Source: Tetradesmus obliquus (Eukaryota > Chlorophyta > Chlorophyceae > Sphaeropleales > Scenedesmaceae). From it: DNA of 64,000 nucleotides. The stretch spans positions 1,510,501 through 1,574,500 of the forward strand of contig CP126191.1 in assembly GCA_030272155.1 (NCBI GenBank), read 5' to 3'. Shown here piece after piece: positions 12,801 to 27,800 of this stretch; position 1 is the first letter of the stretch, and each line of letters starts with the position of its first letter. The notes under the pieces were generated by a model. That model did not search any database, was not told the origin of the DNA, and was given only the letters and a program-made list of their open reading frames with translations. The translations under genes were made by a program, and so were the position numbers.

Positions 12801-15800
12801 CTGATTGCTGGGGTTCCAATGTGCCCAGCACGCAGCCGCCCTTGCCAGGAACCGTGACACTGTCCAGCCTTACGTTGCCGGTGTTCAGCACAGAGGTGGG
12901 CACAGTGACGTTGCCAGCTGCAGGGGCAGAGCATACACAAATGCAGATCGTAAGCGCATTGCTTTAGGTCGCAAGCCCGTAAAAAGCTGAGTATCCCAGC
13001 AAGGAAGCCTCTTGCTGCGTAATGTGGTAGACGGACATTTGGCTATGACGGGCAACAACAGCAGCATGAGTCATACGGCATGGCGTGTGTGTGGCTGCAG
13101 CAGCAGCAGCATACCCTGCTGCACATTGTACTCACGTGCACTTGTTGGCATCAGGCCTGCCTCTGCTGCCAGCACCTCGACCTTCAAGGCAGGTGCATAT
13201 GCAGGCTGCACAACCACCAGCTGTGCAGCAGCTGCACTGGTGAGCTCCTTGGCTGCTGCAGTGGCTTGCAGGGCCAGCGGCCCAGCCTCAAAAGTGGCCT
13301 GATCAAATGTGAAGTTGCCGCTGCAGGTGATTGCTGCGCCCACTTCCATCAAGCCTAGAGGCAGGCTGCTGATGCTGCTGTTGCTGATAGCCCACATGCA
13401 GCTGAGGCCAGCTAGGGCGGGTTGGGTGAGGATGGTGACGTTGCGCAGGCGGGTGGTGCCAGTGTTGCTGGCACGGATGGTGTAGGTGCTTGTTTCACCT
13501 GCACAAGGACAGCAGCAAATGTTGTCGATGAGTCATGCACACAGCACGAGCGTAGCTAGCTGTGATCAGGTGTGTTGCTCGGAATCATACGAATGCGACG
13601 AAGGCCGCGCTGAGTGCCACAGCCCTTACAGCAACTCACCAGCAGCAGACACCCAGCCCTGCTTGACAGAGCACGAGACGTCCAGCGCAGGCTTGCGCTC
13701 CACTTGCACCACCTCAGCTGCATCCAAATTAATGAGAAGCTCCTTGTTCACGCCACGCGGAATAGCGGCAGCGTCGGTAACAGCCACCACAAACGTCCCG
13801 TTGTCAAAGTCGTCCTGGGTCACATCCTGCTTGATGGTGCAGTACTCAACCTGGCCAGGAGCTAGCTCTGCCATAGAGCAAGTGCTTGCAGAGCCGCCCT
13901 TGATGGAAACGGCATCCAGCCGCACGTTGCCAAAGTTGCGCACTTTGACGGGGCAGCTTGACACGCCAGCTGCAGCAGGCACATGCAGCAGGGACAGCAA
14001 ACATGTTAGCAGGCAGGGCAGACTGCAACTGCATACCTGCGTGCACACTCTTGCAGCATGTGCTTCAAATAATCGCCAATGACACATTCATACAGTTGCT
14101 GCTGTGTGCTGACTGTCTTGTGACAGCTGCAACATCACTTACGTGCACGGGGTGGCTTGGTGCAGTTGCTGCCCAAAACATCTATCTCCAACTGCGGCAC
14201 CGGCACAGCTGTGATGACCACAGGCGCAGTAGTAACTGCTGCATCCAGGTTGTTGGCAGTGACATTGGCCTCGAGCGCATAGCTGCCTGCTTCGATGTCT
14301 TCCAAGGTGAAGACAAAGCTGCCTGTGCAGTGCACCTGGCTGCTGACAAGCAGGTCAGCCGGCAGGGCCTTGTCACAGGCCAGCGTTGCTGCCATGGGAG
14401 AAGGCAGGTGCAGGCCGACAGCACGGAGGTGCACGTTGCCAGTGTTGCTGATGGAGATGTTGAAGGGTGCCTCAGCTCCTGCAGCAAGGGCAGCGGGCAT
14501 TAAGTGATGCTCAGGTGACCCTGGTTTCCAGACGGCTGTGCATCATGTAGGAAAATGCTGCGGCTGCAGGTGTCGAGGAAAGTGGCCGCAATACGTAATG
14601 CAGTGTGCCTGCTTTCATCAGCACACTACCAGAGGCATATTGCTGCAGTACAGTGCAGCGCTGCTTTGAGCATCTCACTCGCAAACTCAAAGCCAAGGCA
14701 CAAACAATGAAGTGCGGCGTACAGTAGCCCGTTGGCTGCGTAATTGTGTGGACAAGTGAGCTGTTGTACCATTTACAACACAAGGTTGAGGCAGCAGGTG
14801 TACGTGGCAGCCAATACACCAGACAACTCTCACCTGCACTGTTGGCGGTGCTGACGCCAGTAGCTACAGAGACGACTGCAGCTGGCGCCTGCTTGAGCTG
14901 TACTGTTGCAGTGTAGTTGCCAGCCACCTCTGTGCCCGCACTGTTGACTTGCACAGCAGTGACACGTATCGTGCTGCTCATCATGCCTGCTTCAAAGTGA
15001 TCCTGGCTAGCAGTCACTGTGAGGCTGCACATGATGCTGGCATCTACTGCAAGCAATGCAGTGTCGCAGGCAACTGTGCCGGCAGATGCGTGCGGCAAGA
15101 TGCTGCCTAGCCTGATGTTGCCGGTGTTGGTGACTTGCATGTTCTTGCAAGTCAGAGGTTCTCCTGCAGTCACACACATTGCTTAATTGCCCCTCCAAAT
15201 AGAACTCTATATGTTGCTCAAACAGCATTCTTATGGTCGGCCAAGCATTGATGAGTAGTTGTGATGCAAAATATGACCGTGCAGCACTTGTGAGAAGTGC
15301 AGGTGCATGACATACGGCTAGATCAAAGCAACCAAGCTCTGCGACACATGTGGAAGTGATGTGCATTGCAAATCTCAACATTGCTCAGAAGACAGATGGC
15401 TACATCACATCACCAATGCTCTTTGCACTCTGCTGACATGTCTTAGCAGCAAGAACTATGCGCATGCAGGTTATCCACCAGTAGGTCACCAATTGTTGCA
15501 ACCGGTTAACACAGCCGCAACAGTCAAACAATCAAGTACAGAATGAATGATAGGTCTGCAGTGTTGTTGATGAGAACAGTCAAGGATCAAGACCACCACG
15601 TGTGCCCACCAATACACATCCACCGCGTATCTGTGGTGATAGATACGTTCAAGACTGCCGGAAAAATGGAAGTCACATGACCTTGTGTAGGTGAGAAGGA
15701 ACAAAAGAACACTTCACACAACAAAAGCAGCTGAAGCACAATGAAAACAATAAATAAGCATACAATCAAAACCAATATGAACTACAACAATGTAAGACGA

Positions 15801-18800
15801 CACACAACACCAAATAAGGCATCTAAGAAATGGTCATAAACCGATTTAGCTTTTAACCTGGCTTGGCATGGCCGTGTTGCTCAAGATTACCAAGGTTTAT
15901 GTGTGGGAATTTAGGTCTGACACATACTGCTGTGCCAGACAAAGCTCATGTTTGATCTTTGTTGTTCATAGCAGACAATGCAGCTGCTTCTAAGCAAGCA
16001 AGCAATTACTGCAGGGTTCGTCCTCATCTGATGCATGGCGCTGTGTGAGTCAGACTCACCTGCACTTTGTGGCAGCGTACATCCAGTAGTGTCCACAGCC
16101 ACTTGCAGCTGAGGCATGCTAGGCACGGCAATGGTTGGCACAGCCACAATAACTGCAGCCGCCAGGTTGGAAGCTGTTGCTGTAACAACAGGGCTGATAT
16201 CACCAGCTTCGATGGCAGCTTGGTTGAACACATAGCTGCCACTGCATGACAAGCTAGCGCCAGTCGCCAGGTCAGTGCCTGGTGACCATATGTTGCTGCT
16301 GGTTGATTCAGCGCATGTGATGCTGCCATCGCTGCTGTTGCCAGCCAGCAGAGGGACCAAAAATTGCAGACCACGGAGTTTGACGTTGCCAGAGTTGACC
16401 ACAGAGAAGGTGTAAGCCACAGATGTTCCTGCAGAGACAGCAGAGCATTGAAACAACACATCGTCAGGCAAGCGGCTTGTACTCTTGGCCCACAAGCCTC
16501 TGTTGCTGTGCCGCATGCACTACTAGAAGTGCGCGTTCTGAACGTTTGCAATGCCCGACAACCCTTTTGCCTAATGCAGTCGCAGGAACCTTTGAGAATG
16601 GCATCGTGACAGCAGAGCTGCTGGGCCTCAACAGGTAACAGGGCAGATGCCAAACACCATGCATGCTTTGACATACCTGACTTGACCAAAGTTGTTGGGC
16701 TGGCTGCAACACTCTCAATTGTCATGCTGTGCTTCAGCGCCGATAACAGCAACACTGCCTCGGCATCACCAGATGTAACCTCACTGCTGTTGCTGCCCAG
16801 GGGTGTGGCAGTACCAGACACGCCAATGCTGACTGTGTATGCTGCGTCAGCATCAGCAGAGTCCAGGTCCAGCTGTGACACCTCCTGCTGCACCTGGCAG
16901 CTGACCTTGCCACCTTGCGGCAGCACGCCAATTGCACAGCCGCTGGTGACAGCAGCGCCTGCGCCAGTGACGCTGCCGCCCTGCAGGCGCACGTTGCCGC
17001 TGTTGGTCACCTCCACAGCGCAGCTCAGCGCGCCGCCAGCAGCGCCAGGCAGGCTGCAGTTGGAGCCCACCACGTCCACCAGCAGCCCAGGCAGGTTGAG
17101 CGGCACAACAGCAACAAGCTGAGAGGAGGCAGATGCAGTCGCGTTGCCGGCGCTGCCGCTGCCCGTGACGTTGATGTGCTGGGTGCCTGCCTCCAGGCCA
17201 TCCTGGTCAAACGCCAGCAGCCCGCTGCAGCTCACAACAGAGCCGGCGCCATCAACAGACAGCACAGACAGCGACACACCATCACCAGTGGCGGCAGGCA
17301 CAGCGTCGCTGCTGTCACAGGTCAGGTTCGACAACGCTGGTGAGAGTGACAGCTGCAGCGCACGCAGGGTGACACTGCCTGTGTTGCCAAGGGTGAAGGT
17401 GACGCGTACGCTGTCTCCTGCTGCTGCCACATAGCTCTGGTTGACAGCAGCTGACAGGTCCATGGCTGCAGTCTGGTTGAGCAGCACGGCAGCAGTGTCG
17501 CTGGGAATGCTGACAAGAGCAGTCACAGGACCACGGGGGTTGGCAGAGGCACCTTTGGCTTCAACCGTCACAACTCCAGCATCAAAGTCATCCTGTGTCA
17601 GGGCGCGCGTCATGGAGCAGCGTGCTGTGTGGCCAGGCTCCAGCAGTGGCACATCGCAGTCGTTCTCATCACCAGCCACGGCCACGTTGGCGAGGCGCAT
17701 GTTGCCGCTGTTGCGCAGCTCCACAGCACAGGTCACATTGCCGGCTGCAACACAAAACATAAGTGGATTGTTGAAGCGACGGCTAAACATTGTAGCGCAA
17801 ACAAGAACGGCTGGCATGCAGATCATAATGTGTTGCTGAACGTGAGGAATTCCTATCAGGAACCACATACTTTTGCCAGGACTGTGCACGTTTACAAGCT
17901 GTCCATACGTTTGGTGATAGCTGCAAGCAAGCACAACGCATGCACAGTGCTCTCCTGCAATGCACAACTGCACTGCTTCAAAGCTACTCACGCATGCGTG
18001 CGGGCCTGCTGCAGTTGAGCGCGTCCACATCCAGCTGCAGCTGTGGGCTGGCCGCCACCGCCACCTCCAGCGTGTTGGAGGAGCCGCCGGCACCGCCCAG
18101 GTTGGACGCGCCCCCGGCAGCGCTGAAGTTCCTTGACCCAGCTTCCAGCGCATCCTGGTCAAAGGCAAAGCTGCCGCTGCACTGTACTTCACTACCCACA
18201 AGGAGGTCTGCTGGCAGAGTAACCGCCCCAGTGCTGTCGCTGCATGTGAGTGTGTCAAAGCCTGGCATTGTGACAGTAACACCACGAAGATGTGTATTGC
18301 CGCCGTTGGTGGCTGTCACTGTCAGCTGCACGATAGTGCCAGCCTGGTCAATGACAGCACTGCCGTTTGAGCGAGCCAAGCTCAGCACCAGCTGGCGCCT
18401 GACTAGCAGTCCAACTACAACTGATGTGGCGTCAGTGACTTGAGCTGTGTTGGTTCCTGCGGGTGTTGCTGTTGCTGACACAGCTATCGTCATGTTGCCT
18501 GTCTCAAAGTCATCTTGGGTGGAGGTCTTGGAGATGTTGCAGGTGATGTTGCTGTCTGTCTTGGGATGCAGCACAGCCTCAAGTATGCAGCTGGCATCAC
18601 CAGTGGTCTGAGCTCCTGTTATCCTGACATTGCCTGTGTTGCGCAACAGTACTGTGCACACCATGCTGCCGCCTGCACATGGACAAACAACAGAGGCGGG
18701 CTTAAGGTGAGATATAGTCATATGTAATGCTTCTGCACAGCGGTGCATGCCTTACGCAATCATGATGGTGCATATGCTGCCATCCGCAGCTCTTAGGCTC

Positions 18801-21800
18801 CAGCATTTGCAGGAAAAAACACCCACAAATAAAACAGCTTGCAGCATTCTTGTAGGCAATACAGCAGTAGGAGCTGCAAGCTACAAAGCCAAGCAGATGT
18901 GCAAAACTTAAACAGGCTCGAACTACGCACCTGCACTAGTGGGCGGTACACAGCTAGCGGTGTTGACGGTGACTGCCAGGCTGGGCGTGTTGGGCACAGC
19001 AACGGTTGGCAGCTGCTCAATCACTGCCGCAGCCAGGTTGTCGGCGGTGGCGGTGATGGCAGGGTTCAGGTCACCCGCCTCAATGGCATCCTGGTTGAAG
19101 CTGAAGCTGCCACTGCAGGACAGGCTGGTGCCAGCAGGCAGGTGCGAGCCAACCCAAGCACTTCCGCCATCGGTCAAAGTGCAGCTGATGCTGCTATCGC
19201 TGCTGTTGCCAGCCAAGGCTGGTGCCAGCAGCTGCAGGCCGCGCAGCTTGACATTGCCAGTGTTGGTGACGCTGAAGCCGTAGGAGACGGAGGTTCCTGC
19301 AAGCATTGTGTCAGTATATGAACAGCATTGATGTTGGGAAATCACGATTGCCATGGTTACGGGTCATGGTTGTCTAAGTGGTGATTGTGCGAATATAACA
19401 TTGGGAGTCCGCCAATGCGGCACGTGTTCAAACACCTGCATGTTCAGAATATGCTGGGTGAGCACTGTGAACACCAAGTGCATAACACACAGGCCACATT
19501 GCGGCATCTCTGAAGATGTAAGCTTCCCTGCAGTCCTTAACCCACCTGCATCAGTCACAGTGGTTGGGCTGGTGCTAGTGGCAGTAATGCTAGCACCGCG
19601 GACAACTGCAGGTGCCAGGGCTACTGCCTCGGCATCACCGGATGTCACATCACTGCTGTTGCTGCCCAGGGGTGTGGCTACACCAGACACGCCAATGCTG
19701 ACTGTGTATGTTGCGCCAGCATCCGCAGAGTCCAGGTCCAGCTGTGACACCTCCTGCTGCACCTGACAGCTGACCTTGCCGCCTGGCGGCAGCATGCCAA
19801 ATGCACAGCCGCTGGTGACAGCAGCGCCTGCGCCGGTGACGCTGCCGCCCTGCAGGCGCACGTTGCCGCTGTTGGTCACCTCCACAGCGCAGCTCAGCGC
19901 GCCGCCAGCAGCGCCAGGCAGGCTGCAGTTGGAGCCCACCACGTCCACCAGCAGCCCAGGAAGGTTGAGCGGCACAACAGCAACAAGCTGAGAGGAGGCA
20001 GATGCAGTCGCGTTGCCGCCGCTGCCGCTGCCCGTGACGTTGATGTGCTGGGTGCCTGCCTCCAGGCCATCCTGGTCAAATGCCAGCAGCCCGCTGCAGC
20101 TCACAACAGAGCCGGCGCCGTCAACAGACAGCACAGACAGCGACACACTGTCACCAGTGGTGGCTGGCACAGCGTCGCTGCTGTCGCAGGTCAGGCTGGA
20201 CAGGGCTGGTGACACTGAGAGCTGCAGCGCACGCAGCGTGACACTGCCTGTGTTGCCAAGGGTGAAGGTGACGCGTACGCTGTCTCCTGCGGCTGCCACA
20301 TAGCTCTGGTTGACTGCAGCTGACAGGTCCATGGCTGCAGTCTGGTTGAGCGGCACGGCCGCAGTGTCGCTGGGAATGGTGACGAGAGCAGCCACAGGAC
20401 CACGGGGGTTGGCATTGGCCGCGCTTGCTGTCAGCTCCACCACACCATTGTCGAAGTCCTCCTGGGTTAGCGCACGTGTCATAGAGCAGCGTGCAGCAGT
20501 GTTCGGCTCCAGCAAAGCGATGTCGCAGTCGTTGGCGTCACCAGTCACTGCAACATCATCCAGGCGCATGTTGCCGCTGTTGCGCAGCTCCACAGCGCAG
20601 GTCACGTTGCCAGCTGCAGAGACAGCAAAGACAGAAAGACAGTGGTCAGGCAGTGTTTTAAAGCTCCCCGATTTCTGGCACTTTTCTATGCAATGCAAGC
20701 AGGCTTGCCCAGGCTTGCGTGCTTGCCAGGCTAACCCAACGTCCAGCATTATAGACACAGTCAGTAAGCAACGATATTAACATAACAGCATGCACACCAT
20801 ATGCACCAAGCAACAACCACAGCTTCAGCAATGCAAAACTAGCAGGCAACTCACGCATGCGTGACGGCCTGCTGCAGTTGAGTGCGTCCACGTCCAGCTG
20901 CAGCTGCGGGCTGGCCGCCACTGGCATCTCAAGCGTGTTGGAAAACACGATGGCACCGCCCAGGTTGGCCGCTGTTCCGGCAACGGTGATGTTCCTGCTG
21001 CCTCCCTCCAGCGCATCCTGGTCAACCACATAGGCGCCGCTGCACACCAGGCTGTTTACACTCACAAGTATGTCAGAGCCAAGTGGGCTGTTGCAAGTCA
21101 ACTCTCCGAGATCCGGCACGGTCAGGGTTACGTTGCGCAAGTGGACGTTGCCGTAGTTGTTGGCGGTGATTGTCAATTGCACAACTGTCCCTGCTTTGTC
21201 CACAAGGATAGGGTTGTCGTTGCTCTCACCCAGGCTTATCACCAGCTCACGCCGCACTGGCAGCGTCACTGCAACAGAGTCCAAAGCAGTGACCTGGCTA
21301 GTCAAGCCGCTGGGTGTTGCTGATGCTGAGAACGTCAGCGTCATGCCGCCCGCTTCAAAGTTGTCCTGAATTGCAGCCTTGGTTATGGTGCAGCTGGTGG
21401 TGGCGTTGGGTAGGAGCGGCTGGTTGTCTGGTGTGCAGCTGCTGCCACCAGTAGCGGTGATGCTGATGCTGCTGAGCCTGACGTTACCAGTATTCAGCAC
21501 AGTGCCAATGCAAGACAGCAATGCTCCTGCAGCAGCAGAAAAAGCAGCAAGCACAGAGACAAGTACTCAGACAGCAGCATCAGTAGCCATTCGGCAGGAG
21601 GCTGGTGCAGTGATACGGGGCAAGGTGACAACTGCACAGTGATAACGCGTGCGCAGGACGGCTGCGTATGTAGCGTTGCTTTGCTGGTGACGCACCTGCA
21701 TCATTTGGCTTTGTGCAGCTTGAGGCATCCACAGTGACCTCCAGGCTGGGTGTGTTAGGTACAGCAATGGCTGGCAGCGGCTCAATCACTGCTGCAGCCA

Positions 21801-24800
21801 GGTTGGTGGCTGTGGCGGTGACGGCAGGGCTCAGGTCACCCGCCTCAATGGCATCCTGGTTGAAGCTGAAGCTGCCACTGCAGGACAGGCTGGCACCAGC
21901 AGCAAGGTCCAAGCCAGCTGTCCAGGAGCTGCCAACACCAACAACGGTGCAGGTGACGCTGCCGCTGCTGCTGTTGCCAGCCAGTAACGGCACACGCAGC
22001 TCCAGGCCCCGCAGTCTTACATTGCCAGAGTTGCTCACAGCAAAAGCATACGAGAGCCAGGTGCCTGCAGACATAGATTTGTCCAAGCAGGAAGATATCT
22101 CAACAGCACAATTCTATGCTTGAATACATGAGTTGCCATTACTGACAACATAGCAAGCAGCAAGACTGCAGCTGTCTTTTGGTTTAGTACATGCAGCCAC
22201 CGCCGACTCACTCTATTCGTCTACACATTGCAAAATGATAAAACTGAAATCGTCTCCAGAAAGGCAGCCAAGAAGCCCAGAGCACATATATCAACACGTA
22301 CCTGCGGTTCTAACAGTCGTGGGGCTTGCAGAGGTGTTCGACAGAGTGACAGCTGGCTTGAGTGCTGCTGCCAGGGCCACAGCCTCAGCATCGCCAGATG
22401 TCACATCACTGCTGTTGCTGCCCTGGGGTGTGGCAATGCCAGACACGCCAATGCTGACTGTGTATGCTGCGTCAGCATCAGCAGAGTCCAGGTCCAGCTG
22501 TGACACCTCCTGCTGCACCTGGCAGCTGACCTTGCCGCCTGGCGGCAGCACGCCAAATGCACAGCCGCTGGTGACAGCAGCGCCTGCGCCGGTGACGCTG
22601 CCGCCCTGCAGGCGCACGTTGCCGCTGTTGGTCACCTCCACAGCGCAGCTCAGCGCGCCGCCAGCAGCGCCAGGCAGGCTGCAGTTGGAGCCCACCACGT
22701 CCACCAGCAGCCCAGGCAGGTTGAGCGGCACAACAGCAACAAGCTGAGAGGAGGCAGATGCAGTCGCGTTGCCGCCGCTGCCGCTGCCCGTGACGTTGAT
22801 GTGCTGGGTGCCTGCCTCCAGGCCATCCTGGTCAAACGCCAGCAGCCCGCTGCAGCTCACAACAGAGCCGGCGCCGTCAACAGACAGCACAGACAGCGAC
22901 ACACTGTCACCAGTGGTGGCAGGCAGCGCAGAGCTGCTGTCACAGGTCAGGTTGGACAGGGCTGGCGAGACTGACAGCTGCAGTGCACGCAGCGTGACAC
23001 TGCCTGTGTTGCCAAGGGTGAAGGTGACGCGTACGCTGTCTCCTGCTGCTGCCACATAGCTCTGGTTGACTGCAGCTGACAGGTCCATGGCTGCAGTCTG
23101 GTTGAGCGGCACGGCCGCAGTGTCGCTTGGAATGGTGACCAGAGCCACAACAGGGCCATAGGGGTTGGCCGAAGCGCTCGTCGCTTCCAGCGTCACAACG
23201 CCAGCATCAAAGTCGTCCTGGGTCAGGGCCCTTGTCATGAAGCAGCGTGCTGTGTAGCCAGGCTCCAGCAGTGGCACGTCGCAGTCGTTGTCATCACCAG
23301 CCACCGCCACGTTGGCGAGGCGCATGTTGCCGCTGTTGCGCAGCTCCACAGCACAGGTCACGTTGCCAGCTGCAGGGACAGCAAGCACCGGACGAGGACA
23401 CCTAGTACTTTTGAGTTGCTCCCCGAAACTCAAGGCAAGTGTGACTGCATTGCAGGGGCTGATTAGGGACGCATCTACAATCAACCCTTCTGGAAGGATG
23501 ATCGGCAACATGTGCAATGCAGCTGCCTGCAAAACATTGCAACAAGCAACTACAGCAGGCACAGTATTGCAAGTAGCAGCAACTCACGCATGGGTGCAGG
23601 CCTGCTGCAGTTGAGCGCGTCCACGTCCAGCTGCAGCTGCGGGCTGGCCGCCACCGCCACCTCCAGCATGTTGGAGAAGGCGCCGGCACCGCCCAGGTTG
23701 GACGCAGCCCCGGCAGCGCTGAAGTTGCGGGACCCAGCTTCCAGTGCATCCTGGTCAAAGGCAAAGCTGCCACTGCACTCAAGGGTGCTGGCGCCAACAA
23801 TTAGGTCCGCTGGCAAAGTAACAGCGCCTGTTGCATCGGTGCAGCTGAGAGCCTGTAGTCCTGGTACCTCAAGTGTGACAGCCCTCAAGTGGGTGTTGCC
23901 ACCATTGCTTGCAGTGACTGTCATGTGCACCACAGTGCCAACCTTATCAACCACAGTTGTGTTGTCTGTACGAGCCAGTGTCAGCAGCAGCTGACGCACA
24001 ACTGGTAGCGCTACCGTTGCAGAGTGCACATTTGTGACGATGGTTGGATTGACGCCATTAGACATTGCATTCACAGCAGCAGTCAGGGTCATGTTGCCAG
24101 CCTCAAAGTCATCCTGGGTAGATGTGATGTTTAGACTGCAACTGACAGTCTCGTTGACATCTACCAATGCCGCAGGGGCGTTGCAGCCACCCTGGTTGAT
24201 TGTCATGCTGCTGAGCCGCACATTGCCAGTGTTGGTGACTGTCACGGGACACACCAAGGACTCGCCTGTACCAGAGGCAGCAGAGGTGACATGCTCAGCA
24301 GGTGCTGGTGAGTGAGTGGGTTCGAGCTTCAACATGCTACCTATGTGTTTTACAACTGCAAGTTCGTGGGTTGCGGTTCTGTATCTGTGTGTGGGGGGTC
24401 ACCTAGGAAGGTGACACGGTGTTGGTCGGCACGATGCCCAACGGCTGTGGCTTAGTAAAAGCCACATGTGTTGGACTGACGGTGATAGGGTGTAACCCGC
24501 TACATACAACATATTCAACAACATACAAGCACCACTCAGAGAAACAAACATGTGCAGCGTGTCAAGAGCTGCACAAAACAACCAATGACAGGCGACACAC
24601 GTACCCAACAGCACGCGCGTCTACAACATGGGAAGATAGAATCATAGCGCAACAACCAGATCTCGGCGCTACAGGCCACTCCACAAATGCCTCTGCATAA
24701 GCCCTTCCCATACGGAAGGGGAGCAAGCACAATCTTCAAATTGCAGAGCACCTGATGCAACAGGTACGTGGCAGCCAAGCTAGCTCAGCAGCCGCAGCAA

Positions 24801-27800
24801 GCAGTGTGACAGAATGCATTTGCACAGTGTCAGCACCGCCACAACAAACGCCAAGCTGATGCGTGAGCCGTTCATCCGCACACCATGCTTTGTAAGCAGG
24901 GCGGAAAGGTTGCTCAAACATTGTCTGCTGATGATCCCATGCAGTGACTGCCTGTCAACTGCACTCGTGACAACAGGCATGCATCAACACACAAGCTTGC
25001 TGTGCACAACTTGCAATAGTGTGGCATGCTGTGAGGCCATGCAAGTAGAGTGTTGTGCAGACAAAAGACTTGAAGCTGTGTGCGCTAGCAGGTTGCTGCA
25101 ACCTGTGCAGACAACACCGGGTTCAACAGAACTGAGGCATGCATGACAGGTGGGTTTATGATTTGACTGCTGGAGCAATGACCACTGAGATACATGCACG
25201 CACATTGGCAGTCATGTTTGTAGCTACCAGTGCTCAACATGAATATGGCTGATCAACAACAGGCTGGAGCTGCTGCAGCAGCTGCTGTTGAACATATAAG
25301 GGCCTGGCCCACCTGCTCTCTGTGGCACTGTGCAGCTTGAGGTGTCCACAGTGACCGCCAGGCCGGGCGTGTTTGACATAGCGATGGTTGGCAGAACCTC
25401 AGTAACTGCTGCAGCCAGGTTGGCGGCTGTGGCAGTGACGGCAGGGCTCAGGTCACCCGCCTCAATGGCATCCTGGTTGAAGCTGAAGCTGCCACTGCAG
25501 GACAGGCTGGCGCCAGCAGCAAGGTCTGAGCCGGCTGCCCAGGAGCTGCTGTCAGCGTAGCTACAGGTGATGCTGCTGTCATTGCTGCTGCCAGCCAAGG
25601 TTGGTACCAGCAGCTGCAGGCGACGCAGCTTGACATTGCCAGTGTTGGTGAGGGTAAAGGCGTAGGAGACAGACGCTCCTGCAAGCATCGTGTCAGCGGA
25701 TGGGCGGCATTGGCAATGGCAACACCATACTCAGGTGTGCTTCCTGCATGTTGTTCAGACGACAGACAGCAGTCTTGCAGTAAGGTAATGTTACGGTAAA
25801 GCAATTCACAGGATAGTTCGACAGGCACCGCTTGCTGCATGACCCCAGCACTCACCTGCAGTCGTAACAGTGGTTGGGCTGGCACTGCCGGCAGTGATGC
25901 TGATGCCACGGATAACCGCAGGTGCTAGAGCCAATGCCTCAGCATCGCCAGATGTAACCTCACTGCTGTTGCTGCCCAGGGGTGTGGCGACGCCGGACAC
26001 GCCAATGCTGACTATGTACGCTACGTCACCATCAGCGGAGTCCAGGTCCAGCTGTGACACCTCCTGCTGCACCTGGCAGCTGACCTTGCCGCCTGGCGGC
26101 AGCACGCCAAATGCACAGCCGCTGGTGACAGCAGCGCCTGCGCCGGTGACGCTGCCGCCCTGCAGGCGCACGTTGCCGCTGTTGGTCACCTCCACAGCGC
26201 AGCTCAGCGCGCCGCCAGCAGCGCCAGGCAGGCTGCAGTTGGAGCCCACCACGTCCACCAGCAGCCCAGGCAGGTTGAGCGGCACAACGGCAACAAGCTG
26301 AGAGGAGGCAGATGCAGTCGCGTTGCCGCCGCTGCCGCTGCCCGTGACGTTGATGTGCTGGGTGCCTGCCTCCAGGCCATCCTGGTCAAACGCCAGCAGC
26401 CCGCTGCAGCTCACAACAGAGCCCGCGCCGTCAACAGACAGCACAGACAGCGACACACCATCGCCAGAGGTGGCAGGCACAGCGTCGCTGCTGTCACAGG
26501 TCAGGTTGGACAGGGCTGGTGAGACTAACAGCTGCAGCGCACGCAGTGTGACACTGCCTGTGTTGCCAAGGGTGAAGGTGACGTGTACGCTGTCTTCTGC
26601 TGCGGCCACATAGCTCTGGTTGACGGCAGCTGACAGGTCCATGGCTGCAGTCTGGTTGAGTGGCACTGCGGCAGTGTCGCTAGGGACCTCAAGCAAGGCT
26701 GCAACAGGGCCGTGTGGTGTAGCAGTGGCCCCAGTGGCGGCTAGCTCTACAACTCCAGCGTCAAAGTCGTCCTGGGTCAGGGCCCTTGTCATGGAGCAGC
26801 GTGCTGTGTGGCCAGGCTCCAGCAGTGGCACATTGCAGTCGTTGGCGTCACCAGCCACCGCCACGTTGGCGAGGCGCATGTTGCCGCTGTTGCGCAGCTC
26901 CACGGGGCACGTGACGTTGCCAGCTGCAGGGACAGAAAGGCAAAAAGGCAGCAGCTACGCAGCATCAGATGCTTCCAATGCACTGCACACAGGAGCTTGC
27001 CAGGGTTGCCACAGCCCCATGTTTCTTAGACGCTAACGCAAAGCAGTAACTCAATGCAGCTGCCTGTGCAGCTCAAGCCCCATACAGCAACCGCGACTGC
27101 AGCATGTGATAAGCAGCACACTCACGCATGCGTGCGGGCCTGCTGCAGTTGAGGGCGTGCACGTCCAGCTGCAGCTGCGGGCTGGCCGCCACCGCCACCT
27201 CCAGCGTGTTGGAGGAGGCGCCGGCACCGCCCAGGTTGGACGCAGCCCCGGCAGCGCTGAAGTTGCGGGTGCCGGCCTCCAGGGCATCCTGGTCAAAGGC
27301 AAAGCTGCCACCACAGGCAACACTCTGGTTGACAGCTAGATGTGGCACAGATGCAGACATGTTCTGTCCCTCGCAAAGCAGGTTTACTCCCTCTAGCGTG
27401 ATGTTGAGCTGCCTCACAGCTACGTTGCCAATGTTTGCCACAGTCAGGTTGAAGTGGATTGAAGTTCCTGCAAGAGACAGCAGCAATGAGCAGTGTGTGT
27501 TTGACTGCCTTGATGCAATTGTTCACTCTGCATGTGCAACCAAGTGCTTGGCAGGTGCTTGCAAATTTGCCATTGGTGGCGGCGCATGTGAATTGCTGTG
27601 CCATGCATAAAAGTATAGCATGCACAACTGCTGCATGTTCAAGCGCGCGTGCTCACCTGCAGCCGTCACCAGGTTGGTGGACGCTTGCAGGAAGAGTGTA
27701 ATTGCAGGCTCAAGCAGCAGCTCTATGTGTGCCGCATCCTGCGCAAACACAACCCTGCTGGAGTTGCTCAGGCTGTGTGCTTGCACAGCCACTGCTGCCT

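Noticed and set aside
16024..18285. A single 753-codon minus-strand frame read as one protein
   Set aside because: It reads through introns. The exon model with phase-1 splicing restores the repeat pattern, so the read-through parts are intronic.
16677..26923. Regularly spaced repeats taken as a CRISPR or satellite array
   Set aside because: The repeats are protein-coding exons with synonymous differences and normal introns, in a eukaryotic gene.
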